Part shown: piece after piece, positions 43,760 through 51,308 of the stretch | Layout: every line of letters starts with the position of its first letter | Position numbering within the stretch: the first letter of the stretch is position 1 | NCBI RefSeq assembly: GCF_001908275.1 | Contig: NZ_CP018620.1 | Span: 5,022,001-5,086,000, forward strand | Source: Paenibacillus xylanexedens | GTDB lineage: Bacteria > Bacillota > Bacilli > Paenibacillales > Paenibacillaceae | DNA length: 64,000 nucleotides | Reading direction: 5' to 3' | Notes under the pieces: model-generated | Database searches by the model: none | Seen by the model: only the letters and a program-made list of their open reading frames with translations | Told to the model about the DNA's origin: nothing | Program-made: the position numbers and the translations under genes

Positions 43760-44572
43760 TCAACACTCTAATACACGTGGTCTGTATTCATCGTAAGCAT
43801 CCGAGATCAGTTGCTTATGAAGTACACTACTGGTAATGATCGCTTTCCGCTTTGCTTTCAAAACAATCTGCTCTATATCCGCATAACTGCACCCTGCCAA
43901 GCGTTCACATATGTAATCTTCCAGCCGGGTCTCCTGTTCAAATGCCCCCACCAACTTGCTGATATACAATCTACGACTTGAATCATCAGGCATACCGTAG
44001 GTCATCTTGGTATCAAACCGCCGCCAGATGGCATGATCCAGTTGGGTCTCCAGATTGGTTGCAGCCACCAGAATGCTGTCCCCATCGAATTCGTCCAGAC
44101 ACTGCAACAACGTATTGACGACACGCGCCATCTCTTTTACTTCATCATTGCTCTCACGTGTCCGGCCTATGGCATCAAATTCGTCCAGAAATAACACACA
44201 GGGATTCATTCGTGCATATTCGAATAACTTACGTACGTTACTCCCCGTCTCCCCAAGATGGCTATGAATGATCGCATCTAATCTCACAAGAACCAATGGC
44301 AGATCAAGGCGCTCCGCTAGATGTGATGCCGTTAATGTTTTCCCTGTACCGGGAGGCCCGAACATGACCATTTTGTTGGGGATTGATACATCATGCTCTC
44401 TGAACTTCTCTTTCATGCCCAGAATGGTTATGAATTCGTTAATGATACGCTCATTTTCAGCGGAAAATACAATATGCTGGGCTTTGCGCCTGCACTCTTT
44501 TGGCGTGTAAAAAGCGGCCATATCGATCCCTTTTGCTCGGGGAATCCGGTTCATATGGTTCATTTTGCTCAT
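43760..44572 (-). CDS. AAA ATPase (lone)
   Basis: 270 aa from an ATG with GAAGGAG upstream. The AAA module shows Walker A GPPGTGKT (residues ~72-79), Walker B VLFLDEFDAIG, sensor 1 VAATN, and the arginine fingers in AIWRRFDTKMTYGMP. The C-terminal lid contains CSYADIEQIVLKAKRKAI. No transmembrane helix or protease domain is fused. In other genomes AAA proteins of this size sit beside a subtilase or SpoVK-like context; here it stands alone, followed by a MITE copy upstream of its promoter. The substrate is unknown. Confidence 0.88.
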   Translation of the reverse strand: MSKMNHMNRIPRAKGIDMAAFYTPKECRRKAQHIVFSAENERIINEFITILGMKEKFREHDVSIPNKMVMFGPPGTGKTLTASHLAERLDLPLVLVRLDAIIHSHLGETGSNVRKLFEYARMNPCVLFLDEFDAIGRTRESNDEVKEMARVVNTLLQCLDEFDGDSILVAATNLETQLDHAIWRRFDTKMTYGMPDDSSRRLYISKLVGAFEQETRLEDYICERLAGCSYADIEQIVLKAKRKAIITSSVLHKQLISDAYDEYRPRVLEC

Positions 44573-44618
44573 GTATTCACATGCTCCTTCATTTATGGTT
44601 TCAGTCCATGATTCAAGT

Positions 44619-44848
44619 TATATAAGTTGAACTAATGAATATTTACACTGACCACTTCGTTGACAGATCAACCTTCCGATCGCTGTTATCCCCAGATTTT
44701 TTGATTATTTCCCTAGAGGGGAAATCCGGGGATAAAGGCGAAGTATATGCTTCCGATGCAGCTTTTTTTCCAAAAGCTTTTAGCTCCGCTCCTTCAGGTT
44801 CTTTCTGTCCTCTCCGTTTTCGTGTAAATGTTTAGTTCAATTTATATA
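44619..44848. repeat. MITE-like element, copy C (230 bp)
   Basis: It starts TATATAAGTTGAACTAATG and ends TTTAGTTCAATTTATATA. The core CGCTGTTATCCCCAGATTTT facing AAATCCGGGGATAA is kept. It lies 46 bases upstream of the AAA gene start. The remainder of 44849-44962 is AT-rich without a feature. Confidence 0.82.
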
Positions 44849-44962
44849 GAATCAATTAGACTTTTAATCGTAATTATTACTATTAAATAATAACATAATA
44901 CTGTCTTTTTGCAAAGATAACCACAGCACGTCCACTATTTTGCCACAGATGGGGGCATTTGG

Positions 44963-44991
44963 TTGCAAGCTTCAATTAAATTTGCTATTCT
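44963..44991 (+). promoter_or_regulatory. Sigma-A-like promoter for the DUF1540 gene
   Basis: TTGCAA and TATTCT are separated by 17 bases. The leader from there to the ATG is about 140 bases long and is rich in short inverted repeats, so post-transcriptional control is conceivable. Confidence 0.5.
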
Positions 44992-45134
44992 AAGTATGCA
45001 TCGTTGTGTATAACGCAAAAAAGCCCTCCGAATTTCACGAGAGCAAAAATTTTCCAGATTCGCAAGCGGCAACTTGTTATATCCGGATTCTTTATACCAA
45101 CGACTGTAATCCAATTAAAGTGAGGTTAACAATC

Positions 45135-45287
45135 ATGGCAAAAGACGTATTGTGTGAAGTTAATTCCTGTCGTCACTGGGCTCAAGAGAACAAATGTAAC
45201 GCTTCTTCGATCTACATTGTGAGTCACAGTTCCAAAGAAGCAAGTCAGTCTGCTGAAACAGACTGCAAGACTTTTGAAGTAAAATAA
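45135..45287 (+). CDS. DUF1540 Cys-rich small protein
   Basis: Fifty residues from an ATG behind GTGAGGTTAACAATC. The pattern C-x4-C-x7-C ... C (LCEVNSCRHWAQENKCNAS, DCKTF) is that of DUF1540, a small zinc- or metal-binding domain common in spore-formers. In several Firmicutes such genes are expressed during sporulation, but no direct function is known. It is monocistronic and precedes the Fur-controlled HpaB gene, with a terminator between them. Confidence 0.85.
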   Translation: MAKDVLCEVNSCRHWAQENKCNASSIYIVSHSSKEASQSAETDCKTFEVK

Positions 45288-45307
45288 GTAATTTCAATTG
45301 ATCCACT

Positions 45308-45335
45308 TAAAGGAGCCCTTACCGGTTCCTTTTTT
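45308..45335 (+). terminator. Terminator of the DUF1540 gene
   Basis: AAAGGAGCC and GGTTCCTTT form a short stem followed by TTTTTC. Confidence 0.7.
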
Positions 45336-45356
45336 CTTTGTCTATTGTAACAAGAA

Positions 45357-45371
45357 TGATAATTATTATCA
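45357..45371. promoter_or_regulatory. Perfect Fur box TGATAATTATTATCA
   Basis: It is an exact 7-1-7 inverted repeat TGATAAT-N-ATTATCA, the Bacillus Fur consensus. It lies about 120 bases upstream of the HpaB-type gene, so iron starvation should derepress it. Confidence 0.82.
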
Positions 45372-45489
45372 AGCCCTATTCTGTAAAAATCCTTCTCACC
45401 TCTTCAATGCACATTGGACAGATGACCTACGTACACTACGTAAGAAGTCAGTATGCCCATGAACGATTAGAACCAAGAGGTGAATAACA

Positions 45490-46947
45490 ATGCCTGTTAA
45501 AAGTGGCACACAGTATCGCGAACGAATTGATGCACAGTCCGTCCCTTGCTGGTACAAAGGTAATCTTATTACTGGAAAACGCTCTGAACATGTAGCATTT
45601 GCTGGTTTAATGGAGACTCAGATGTACATGTATGATCTACAATCTGATCCTCAATTTGCGGAAAAGATGACGTATGCCTCCCCGGCAGACGGCAAACCTG
45701 TGGGCATATCCTTCCTGCCTCCAACGAGTGCCGATGACCTCCGTAAACGACGGGAAGGGATGAATATCTGGGCAAATGTCCATCATGGCTTTCTTGGTCG
45801 CTCACCCGATTACATGAATACAGCCATAATGTCCTTTTACACAGGTGCCGATCTCCTGAACGAATTATCTCCCCAATATGCAGAAAATCTCAAAAATTAT
45901 TATGCATACTGCCGTGATCATGATATCACGTTATCCCATGCCTTCATTCAGCCATATGCCAGCAAAATCTCAGGGCAATTGGATGCTACTGAGGATGCTA
46001 TCGCCGCAAAGGTCGTAGATCGCACCGAGGAAGGCCTCATTATTAGCGGTGCATTCATGATGGCTACACAAGCTGCCACTTCGGATGAGATTTTTGTCTA
46101 TCCGTCACCTTCTCCCGCCCCATTTGATGACGAAAATCCATTTGCATTCTCTTTTGCTGTCCCTAATGATCTTCCGGGAATCACTCTGGTATGCAGGGAT
46201 ACTTACGCAGCCGAATCTCACACCAACTATCCTCTGAGTTCCAGATATGAAGAAATGGACAATATCGTCATCTTTGACCGGGTGCTCGTTCCGCATGAAC
46301 GGATATTTTTTGCAGGAAGTGAGGAAATGTCCTCGCGTCTCTTCAGTGGTAGCAACTTTCATATTCATGCAGGTCATCAGGTATTGTGTCGTTATATAGC
46401 CAAGACGGAATTTGTTCTCGGTACAATCCAGCTTCTCACGGATACGCTGGATCTGAATACGGAAGCACATGTTATAGAGAAATCTGCACGTGTGTTCGCA
46501 GGTCTTGAATCGTTAAAAGCATTGGCTTTGGCCGCGGAGGCAGGTGCAATACCAGACGGAAGAGGATTTGTATTACCTGCACCCAAACCATTGATGGCAG
46601 CCAATCTCCTTTTTCCGAAACTTTATCCTGAGATGATTGAAATTTTGCAACTCTTGGGTTCGAGCGGGGTGATTATGATCCCTCAGGAAGAAGAGTTTCA
46701 ATCCGATGTCGCTCCTTCACTGAATATATATCTGAAAGGGAACGATATGGCTTCTCACGAACGCAACGCTCTGTTCCGACTGATCTGGGAGCTTGGGGCT
46801 GGATCATTCGGGGGCAGACAGACCCAATTCGAACGATTCTTTTTTGGCAATGTCCTTACGGTATCCAATCGGTTGTTCTCCGTCTACAACAAAGATCAGA
46901 CGAATCGTCAGCTCGTTCGTGATTTTCTATTCAACACCAACAAATAA
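45490..46947 (+). CDS. HpaB-type FADH2-dependent monooxygenase family protein
   Basis: 485 aa, ATG behind AGAGGTGAATAACA. The sequence matches the 4-hydroxyphenylacetate 3-hydroxylase large-subunit family. It has an N-terminal helical part (YKGNLITGKRSEHVAFAG) and a middle beta domain (SGAFMMATQAATSDEIFVYPS, DNIVIFDRVLVPHERIFF). A C-terminal acyl-CoA-dehydrogenase-like helical bundle includes RVFAGLESLKALALAAEAG. Members hydroxylate phenols or amines using FADH2 from a separate flavin reductase; in siderophore pathways they supply catechol or halogenated groups. The perfect Fur box upstream and a convergent flavin-type cluster fit iron-starvation expression. Substrate unknown. Confidence 0.85.
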   Translation: MPVKSGTQYRERIDAQSVPCWYKGNLITGKRSEHVAFAGLMETQMYMYDLQSDPQFAEKMTYASPADGKPVGISFLPPTSADDLRKRREGMNIWANVHHGFLGRSPDYMNTAIMSFYTGADLLNELSPQYAENLKNYYAYCRDHDITLSHAFIQPYASKISGQLDATEDAIAAKVVDRTEEGLIISGAFMMATQAATSDEIFVYPSPSPAPFDDENPFAFSFAVPNDLPGITLVCRDTYAAESHTNYPLSSRYEEMDNIVIFDRVLVPHERIFFAGSEEMSSRLFSGSNFHIHAGHQVLCRYIAKTEFVLGTIQLLTDTLDLNTEAHVIEKSARVFAGLESLKALALAAEAGAIPDGRGFVLPAPKPLMAANLLFPKLYPEMIEILQLLGSSGVIMIPQEEEFQSDVAPSLNIYLKGNDMASHERNALFRLIWELGAGSFGGRQTQFERFFFGNVLTVSNRLFSVYNKDQTNRQLVRDFLFNTNK

Positions 46948-46966
46948 GAGAACCAATGAATCATTT

Positions 46967-47533
46967 TTATACCAGATGGTCATAGACCGTCATCAGTTCA
47001 GAGGCTGGTCTGCTTGCATCCATATCCCGCAATGCAGGCTGGTCTCCGTAACCGATATGGAATACCCCCAGCACCTTCTCTTCACTTGTCAGACCCATCA
47101 AATTCATAAACACAGGATGTTGTTGATAATCATTGATCTTCCAGACCGCATTCAAACCCTGTTCCGCAGCCAGAATACTAAAACGTTTGCTCCAGGCTTT
47201 GGCCGGCAGAAGATCATCCTCACGGGCATTTCTAGGCGCCACGACAACCAGATGGGTAGGGATTGCTTCCGTGTATTGATATGTAGCCCAATCGCCGTAG
47301 CGATCAGCCAGATGGGGTGGATAGCTCTGTCTGACCGCTTCCAGATAAAGCTGTCGTCCTTCGCCTGCAAACAACATAAACCTCCAAGGTTCTGAACTCA
47401 TTACATATAATGAAGGATCTGCTTCATCAAGCAACTTTCGTATAACCGACTGGGGTACTGGCAACGGACTGAATTCGCAAGTTCCTGCACGTCTCTTGCT
47501 GCTGCTTATATCTTGACTTAGACCGGTAGACAT
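46967..47533 (-). CDS. Nitroreductase-family flavoprotein
   Basis: 188 aa from an ATG behind GAGGAGGGGAAGTTGCC. The FMN-binding nitroreductase fold is seen: SSKRRAGTCEFSPLP with a basic start, EPWRFMLFAGEGRQ (the PWRF segment), and KRFSILAAEQGLNAVWKIND with the C-terminal EEKVLGVFHIGYGD. The length is that of the shorter subgroup. These enzymes use NAD(P)H to reduce nitroaromatics, quinones or flavins and could supply reduced flavin to the convergent HpaB-type enzyme. It is third in a leftward operon headed by the Fur-controlled flavodoxin gene. Confidence 0.85.
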   Translation of the reverse strand: MSTGLSQDISSSKRRAGTCEFSPLPVPQSVIRKLLDEADPSLYVMSSEPWRFMLFAGEGRQLYLEAVRQSYPPHLADRYGDWATYQYTEAIPTHLVVVAPRNAREDDLLPAKAWSKRFSILAAEQGLNAVWKINDYQQHPVFMNLMGLTSEEKVLGVFHIGYGDQPALRDMDASRPASELMTVYDHLV

Positions 47534-47585
47534 GGCAACTTCCCCTCCTCTATCTGCATGATATATCGTTATCCTTCAACTGTCT

Positions 47586-48392
47586 TCACATCAACCATGT
47601 TTTTTTCGGTTCAATGGCTTCCGTTCTCCAGCGATCTACCTCTTCGTGTATGCGCGCTTTATCACGCGTCGTAAACTGTTCTGACTCCACCACCTCTGCT
47701 TGCGGCATGCTGTCACGTATCAAGCGAATGTAGTCCATGGAACGTATCAGAGACTGGCGTCCAGGGATGTACCTGATTTTGCGTCCTTCCAACAAGCAGT
47801 ATATCTCGATCATACCCGGTAATTTTCCGAAGGCTTCCCAGCAGAATGCACTGACCATATGCTGAAACGCCTCAACTACGTTTGGATCATGGACAACCAT
47901 ATATTTCTGAATAAGCAGCGAATCCCAGCCTTCTGGTTGCCAGGCCGCCTGGAATATCATCGATAAATGCATGGATAATGAAGGTAACTCCGTTCTCCAC
48001 TGTTCAAAAAGAATGGCTGGATGCTTCAGATCATCGTTCATTGCAATGGCGAGTGACAATTCATCCGTAATCTTGTTCTTCACATCCCAGTAATGGAGAA
48101 CAGATTCGAAACCATCCGTCTTTCTGGGCCACCACTTCTCAAGTAAATACTGTACGGGTACCTCTTTGCGAACATCGGGGTCGAGACTGTAAAAGGCATT
48201 GACCGCATGGCTCACCGCATATTGTACACGGTGCCTCCATTGCAGTGGAAGACGCTGCTCAGACACTGGTTCAGGGCGGATGAATCGGTGTGGGCTGCGC
48301 AGCATTTCTTCCAATCTGTAATCTTCAAGCAGACGTTCAGGAAGGTCATTCCTTCCGACTGGCATCGCTGCCTGAACATTATGTCTTAACAT
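47586..48392 (-). CDS. Hypothetical 268-aa protein in Fur-regulated operon
   Basis: The ATG lies six bases after the flavodoxin stop. The protein is soluble and helical, with Trp-rich tracts (HAVNAFYSLDPDVRKE, LLEKWWPRKTDGFESVLHYWDV) and a C-terminal GRKIRYIPGRQSLIRSMDYIRLIRD. These weakly resemble the PD-(D/E)XK nuclease-like helical parts of the AddB/RecB family, but I cannot find the catalytic D-x-K triad. It is placed between flavodoxin and nitroreductase. I do not know its function; an iron-starvation role is inferred only from the operon. Confidence 0.65.
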   Translation of the reverse strand: MLRHNVQAAMPVGRNDLPERLLEDYRLEEMLRSPHRFIRPEPVSEQRLPLQWRHRVQYAVSHAVNAFYSLDPDVRKEVPVQYLLEKWWPRKTDGFESVLHYWDVKNKITDELSLAIAMNDDLKHPAILFEQWRTELPSLSMHLSMIFQAAWQPEGWDSLLIQKYMVVHDPNVVEAFQHMVSAFCWEAFGKLPGMIEIYCLLEGRKIRYIPGRQSLIRSMDYIRLIRDSMPQAEVVESEQFTTRDKARIHEEVDRWRTEAIEPKKTWLM

Positions 48393-48397
48393 GATCT

Positions 48398-48850
48398 TTA
48401 GGACACCTGTAATCCGGCAGCAGCGAAGCGTTTGCCAAAGTCACGGCATGTTTCTTTCTCCTGCTCAAGCGGACTATATTCAATTTTCAACATCTCTGGA
48501 GATACCTCCGCCCCACGCTCTTGCAGCTTGGCAGCCGCGAGATCAACTGCACCGCAGAACTGCTCATACGAGGTGTCACCACTACCAAACACCGCAGCCC
48601 TCTTACCACTCAGGTCAAGCTCATCCAGCTCCTCATAGAAATCAAGGAATTCATCCGGCAACTCCCCATCTCCCCAGGTGTACACACCGATCATGAATCC
48701 GTCATAGTCCAATACATCAGATGCATTACAATCCGTTACGGATTTCAGGTCTGCCTCGTGGCCTCCCTGTGTAATTCCTTCCACAATCAGTTCTGCAATT
48801 TCTTCTGTATTTCCTGTCATGCTCGCATAAGCCACTAACAATTTAGCCAT
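48398..48850 (-). CDS. Flavodoxin
   Basis: 150 aa from an ATG behind GAGGGAAAAATAG. The FMN phosphate loop reads SMTGNTEE (residues ~11-18), followed by GVYTWGDGELPDEF (the Trp/Tyr 60s loop) and AAVFGSGDTSYEQFCGAVD. All are canonical for long-chain flavodoxin. It replaces ferredoxin as a low-potential electron carrier when iron is short. A perfect Fur box lies 83 bases upstream, consistent with iron-limited expression. It heads an operon with the unknown 268-aa gene and the nitroreductase. Confidence 0.95.
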   Translation of the reverse strand: MAKLLVAYASMTGNTEEIAELIVEGITQGGHEADLKSVTDCNASDVLDYDGFMIGVYTWGDGELPDEFLDFYEELDELDLSGKRAAVFGSGDTSYEQFCGAVDLAAAKLQERGAEVSPEMLKIEYSPLEQEKETCRDFGKRFAAAGLQVS

Positions 48851-48932
48851 CTATTTTTCCCTCACTTTAATTTGATCATGTTATATTCTCTCTATGAAGA
48901 AAGAATGAATTTTGGATTAACAAAATCATATG

Positions 48933-48947
48933 TGATAATGATTATCA
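48933..48947. promoter_or_regulatory. Perfect Fur box TGATAATGATTATCA
   Basis: An exact 7-1-7 inverted repeat lies 83 bases upstream of flavodoxin. It is the second Fur box in 3.6 kb and faces the leftward operon. Confidence 0.82.
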
Positions 48948-49143
48948 TTGTCAAATTAAATTTTTGGTTATCTTTGATTTTCAGTATATGGCGCACCTCG
49001 GATATCAACACAGCTAAAATACTTCATCCTTTAACGTCAGATGTAATAGCTTCCTCCAATGATCCCGTCCCCCAACTGGCGTACAAGCCCTTTTTTGTTG
49101 TACAATAGTATCCAAATGACTTTTGAAGGATGGATAAATCATT

Positions 49144-50007
49144 ATGTACGTAGCTAAGAATTGGAAGGACTATGAAGTAATCGATACAGGAGGCGGCGAG
49201 AAACTGGAGCGTTGGGGAGATGTGATTTTACGCAGACCCGATCCACAGATTATCTGGCCCCTTGAGCAAGAAACCAATGAATGGCGTCAGGTGCATGGTC
49301 ACTATCATCGCAGCTCTTCCGGTGGCGGTAACTGGGATATGAAAAAGCCCATTCCCGAGCGTTGGACGATCGGATACGAAAACCTGAAATTCCACATTAA
49401 ACCTACCAGCTTTAAGCACACTGGTCTGTTCCCTGAACAAGCCGCCAACTGGAGCTGGATGATGGATAAAATCTCCAATGCAGGACGCCCTATTTCTGTC
49501 TTGAACCTGTTTGCCTATACAGGCGGAGCAACGGTAGCCGCAGCTTACGCAGGCGCTTCTGTTGTGCATGTGGATGCAGCTAAAGGCATGGTTCAATGGG
49601 CCAAGGAAAATGTTCAATTATCCGGACTGGCTGATCGCCCTGTTCGTTTTATTACAGATGATGTATTTAAATTCGTACAACGGGAACAACGTCGCGGAAA
49701 TCGTTACGACGCCATTATTATGGACCCTCCTTCATATGGCCGAGGCCCTAATGGAGAGACATGGAAACTGGAAGAGAACCTATATCCTTTCCTGAAGTCA
49801 TGTATGACGATCTTGTCGGATAATCCATTATTCATGCTGGTTAACTCCTACACTACGGGCATTTCCTCTACGGTTCTGCGCAACATGTTGACCATGACGA
49901 TGTCTGCTCAGTACGGTGGTGACATTACAGCAGGTGAGATTGGTCTGCCAATCACACGCAGTGGTCTGGATCTGCCTTGTGGTATTCTGGGCCGTTGGGA
50001 GTCTTAA
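49144..50007 (+). CDS. Class I SAM-dependent (RlmI/RlmK-like) rRNA methyltransferase
   Basis: 287 aa; the ATG follows GAAGGATGGATAAATC. SAM motif I is NLFAYTGGATVAAAYAG (residues ~124-140), an acidic ribose-binding residue is in VVHVDAAKGM, and catalytic motif IV is IIMDPPSYGRG. The N-terminal part lacks an RNA-binding PUA domain in full. The fold belongs to the 23S rRNA m5C/m7G methyltransferase group (PF10672-like). It precedes the pseudouridine synthase gene by two bases, suggesting coordinated rRNA modification. Confidence 0.88.
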   Translation: MYVAKNWKDYEVIDTGGGEKLERWGDVILRRPDPQIIWPLEQETNEWRQVHGHYHRSSSGGGNWDMKKPIPERWTIGYENLKFHIKPTSFKHTGLFPEQAANWSWMMDKISNAGRPISVLNLFAYTGGATVAAAYAGASVVHVDAAKGMVQWAKENVQLSGLADRPVRFITDDVFKFVQREQRRGNRYDAIIMDPPSYGRGPNGETWKLEENLYPFLKSCMTILSDNPLFMLVNSYTTGISSTVLRNMLTMTMSAQYGGDITAGEIGLPITRSGLDLPCGILGRWES

Positions 50008-50009
50008 TC

Positions 50010-50741
50010 ATGTCAGAACATCGGCATGATCACGATGCAATTCCGATTCTGTTCGAAGACAACCATCTGTTAGGTATTACGAAGCCGGTCAATGTACCTA
50101 CCCAGGAAGATTCATCAGGTGATCCGGATTTGCTTACATTGCTGAAGCAGGATCTGAAAGAACGATACAACAAACCTGGCAATGTTTATCTCGGGTTAGT
50201 ACACCGACTTGATCGTCCTGTTGGAGGGGCAATGATTTTTGCCAAGACTTCCAAAGCAGCTTCGAGATTGTCCGAGACTGTGCGGGGACGTCATTTCCGT
50301 AAAATATATGCGGCTGTTGTACATGGCAAGTTGCCTGCACAGCAGGGAACGTTAAAACACACGCTCCTGAAAGATGCACGAACAAATACCGTTACTGTTG
50401 TACCTAAAGGTACGGCTGGCGGTAAGGATGCCGTTCTGGATTACCGTGTTATCGGCGAGACAGACCGTTACAGCCTCGTCCATATCGAACTGCACACCGG
50501 CAGATCTCATCAGATTCGGGTGCAAATGAAAGAAATCGGCTGCCCTCTGTATGGGGATCAGAAGTACGGCGCAAGCGTGAATAAACCCGGCCAGCAGATT
50601 GCTCTATGGTCTGCGATTGCTGCTTTTCCTCATCCAGTTACTAAGGAAGAAGTTATTCTGCAATCTTTGCCTGCAAGAGAATTCCCCTGGGCAGAATGGC
50701 CAGCTGCCGTGTACCAAAAAGCTTTTGGACAACCTCTATAA
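50010..50741 (+). CDS. RluA-family 23S rRNA pseudouridine synthase
   Basis: I take the ATG at 50010, with GGGAG seven bases upstream; an earlier in-frame start overlaps the methyltransferase gene. The 243-aa enzyme has the catalytic segment LVHRLDRPVGGAMIF with the invariant Asp, the LHTGRSHQIRVQMKEIG motif and KYGAS downstream, all of RluA type. No S4 domain is present. It isomerises uridine in 23S rRNA. A hairpin terminator follows at 50773. Confidence 0.92.
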   Translation: MSEHRHDHDAIPILFEDNHLLGITKPVNVPTQEDSSGDPDLLTLLKQDLKERYNKPGNVYLGLVHRLDRPVGGAMIFAKTSKAASRLSETVRGRHFRKIYAAVVHGKLPAQQGTLKHTLLKDARTNTVTVVPKGTAGGKDAVLDYRVIGETDRYSLVHIELHTGRSHQIRVQMKEIGCPLYGDQKYGASVNKPGQQIALWSAIAAFPHPVTKEEVILQSLPAREFPWAEWPAAVYQKAFGQPL

Positions 50742-50772
50742 GTGCACAGGATCAGGTTACATCTGTCCATAC

Positions 50773-50814
50773 AACGTGTCGTTCAGATTCTGTATCTGAA
50801 CGACACGTTTTCTT
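50773..50814 (+). terminator. Terminator of the methyltransferase-RluA operon
   Basis: AACGTGTCGTTCAGA and TCTGAACGACACGTT are perfect 15-base arms with a 7-base loop, followed by TTCTTATATTT. Confidence 0.9.
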
Positions 50815-50855
50815 ATATTTTCAGCTATATACCTAAGATACAGAGAGGAGACATT

Positions 50856-51203
50856 ATGATGACCCCGTTTACCAAACAAGTCGTTGCGATCATCGCGGCG
50901 ATTCCCGAAGGTAAAGTGATGACTTACGGTCAGATTGCAGCCCATGCCGGGAGTCCAAGAGCCGCGAGACAAGTCGTACGTATTCTGCACTCGATGAGCC
51001 GCAAGGAACGTCTGCCCTGGCACCGTGTCGTCAATGCAAAAGGAGAAATCTCCATACCGGACGAACACTCGCGCATGATGCAGGAAACAGAACTGATTAG
51101 CGAAGGTGTGGAGTTTCAACTGAACGGAACCATTAATCTCAAACAGTTCGGTCATGAGCCCGATCCTGTATTTCTTATCGATCCAACGATCCAGCCCGAA
51201 TAA
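50856..51203 (+). CDS. Alkyltransferase-like (ATL) protein
   Basis: 115 aa; ATG behind AGAGGAGACATT. The helix-turn-helix and DNA-binding segment of O6-alkylguanine-DNA alkyltransferase are present (VMTYGQIAAHAGSPRAARQVVRI). The active-site motif PCHRV is PWHRVV here, so the acceptor cysteine is Trp. Such ATL proteins bind O6-alkylguanine and recruit nucleotide excision repair rather than transferring the alkyl group. The N-terminal MGMT domain is also absent. It is monocistronic with strong terminators on both sides. Confidence 0.93.
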   Translation: MMTPFTKQVVAIIAAIPEGKVMTYGQIAAHAGSPRAARQVVRILHSMSRKERLPWHRVVNAKGEISIPDEHSRMMQETELISEGVEFQLNGTINLKQFGHEPDPVFLIDPTIQPE

Positions 51204-51230
51204 TAAAAGTACTCTCCTCTATCGCGCACA

Positions 51231-51292
51231 CCAAAAAAAGAGAACTCAGGCAGTTAGGGTTACCCCTTCGACTGCTAGAGTTCTCTTTTTGG
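51231..51292. terminator. Bidirectional terminator between ATL and MFS genes
   Basis: AAAAAGAGAACTC and GAGTTCTCTTTTT form the stem around a GC-rich ~35-base loop, with T-runs on both strands. Confidence 0.85.
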
Positions 51293-51308
51293 TTTTATCT
51301 GATATTCG

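Noticed and set aside
45421..45445. TACGTACACTACGTA next to the HpaB promoter
   Set aside because: It is a direct repeat of a self-complementary hexamer with no known regulator; the nearby perfect Fur box gives a better explanation for control.
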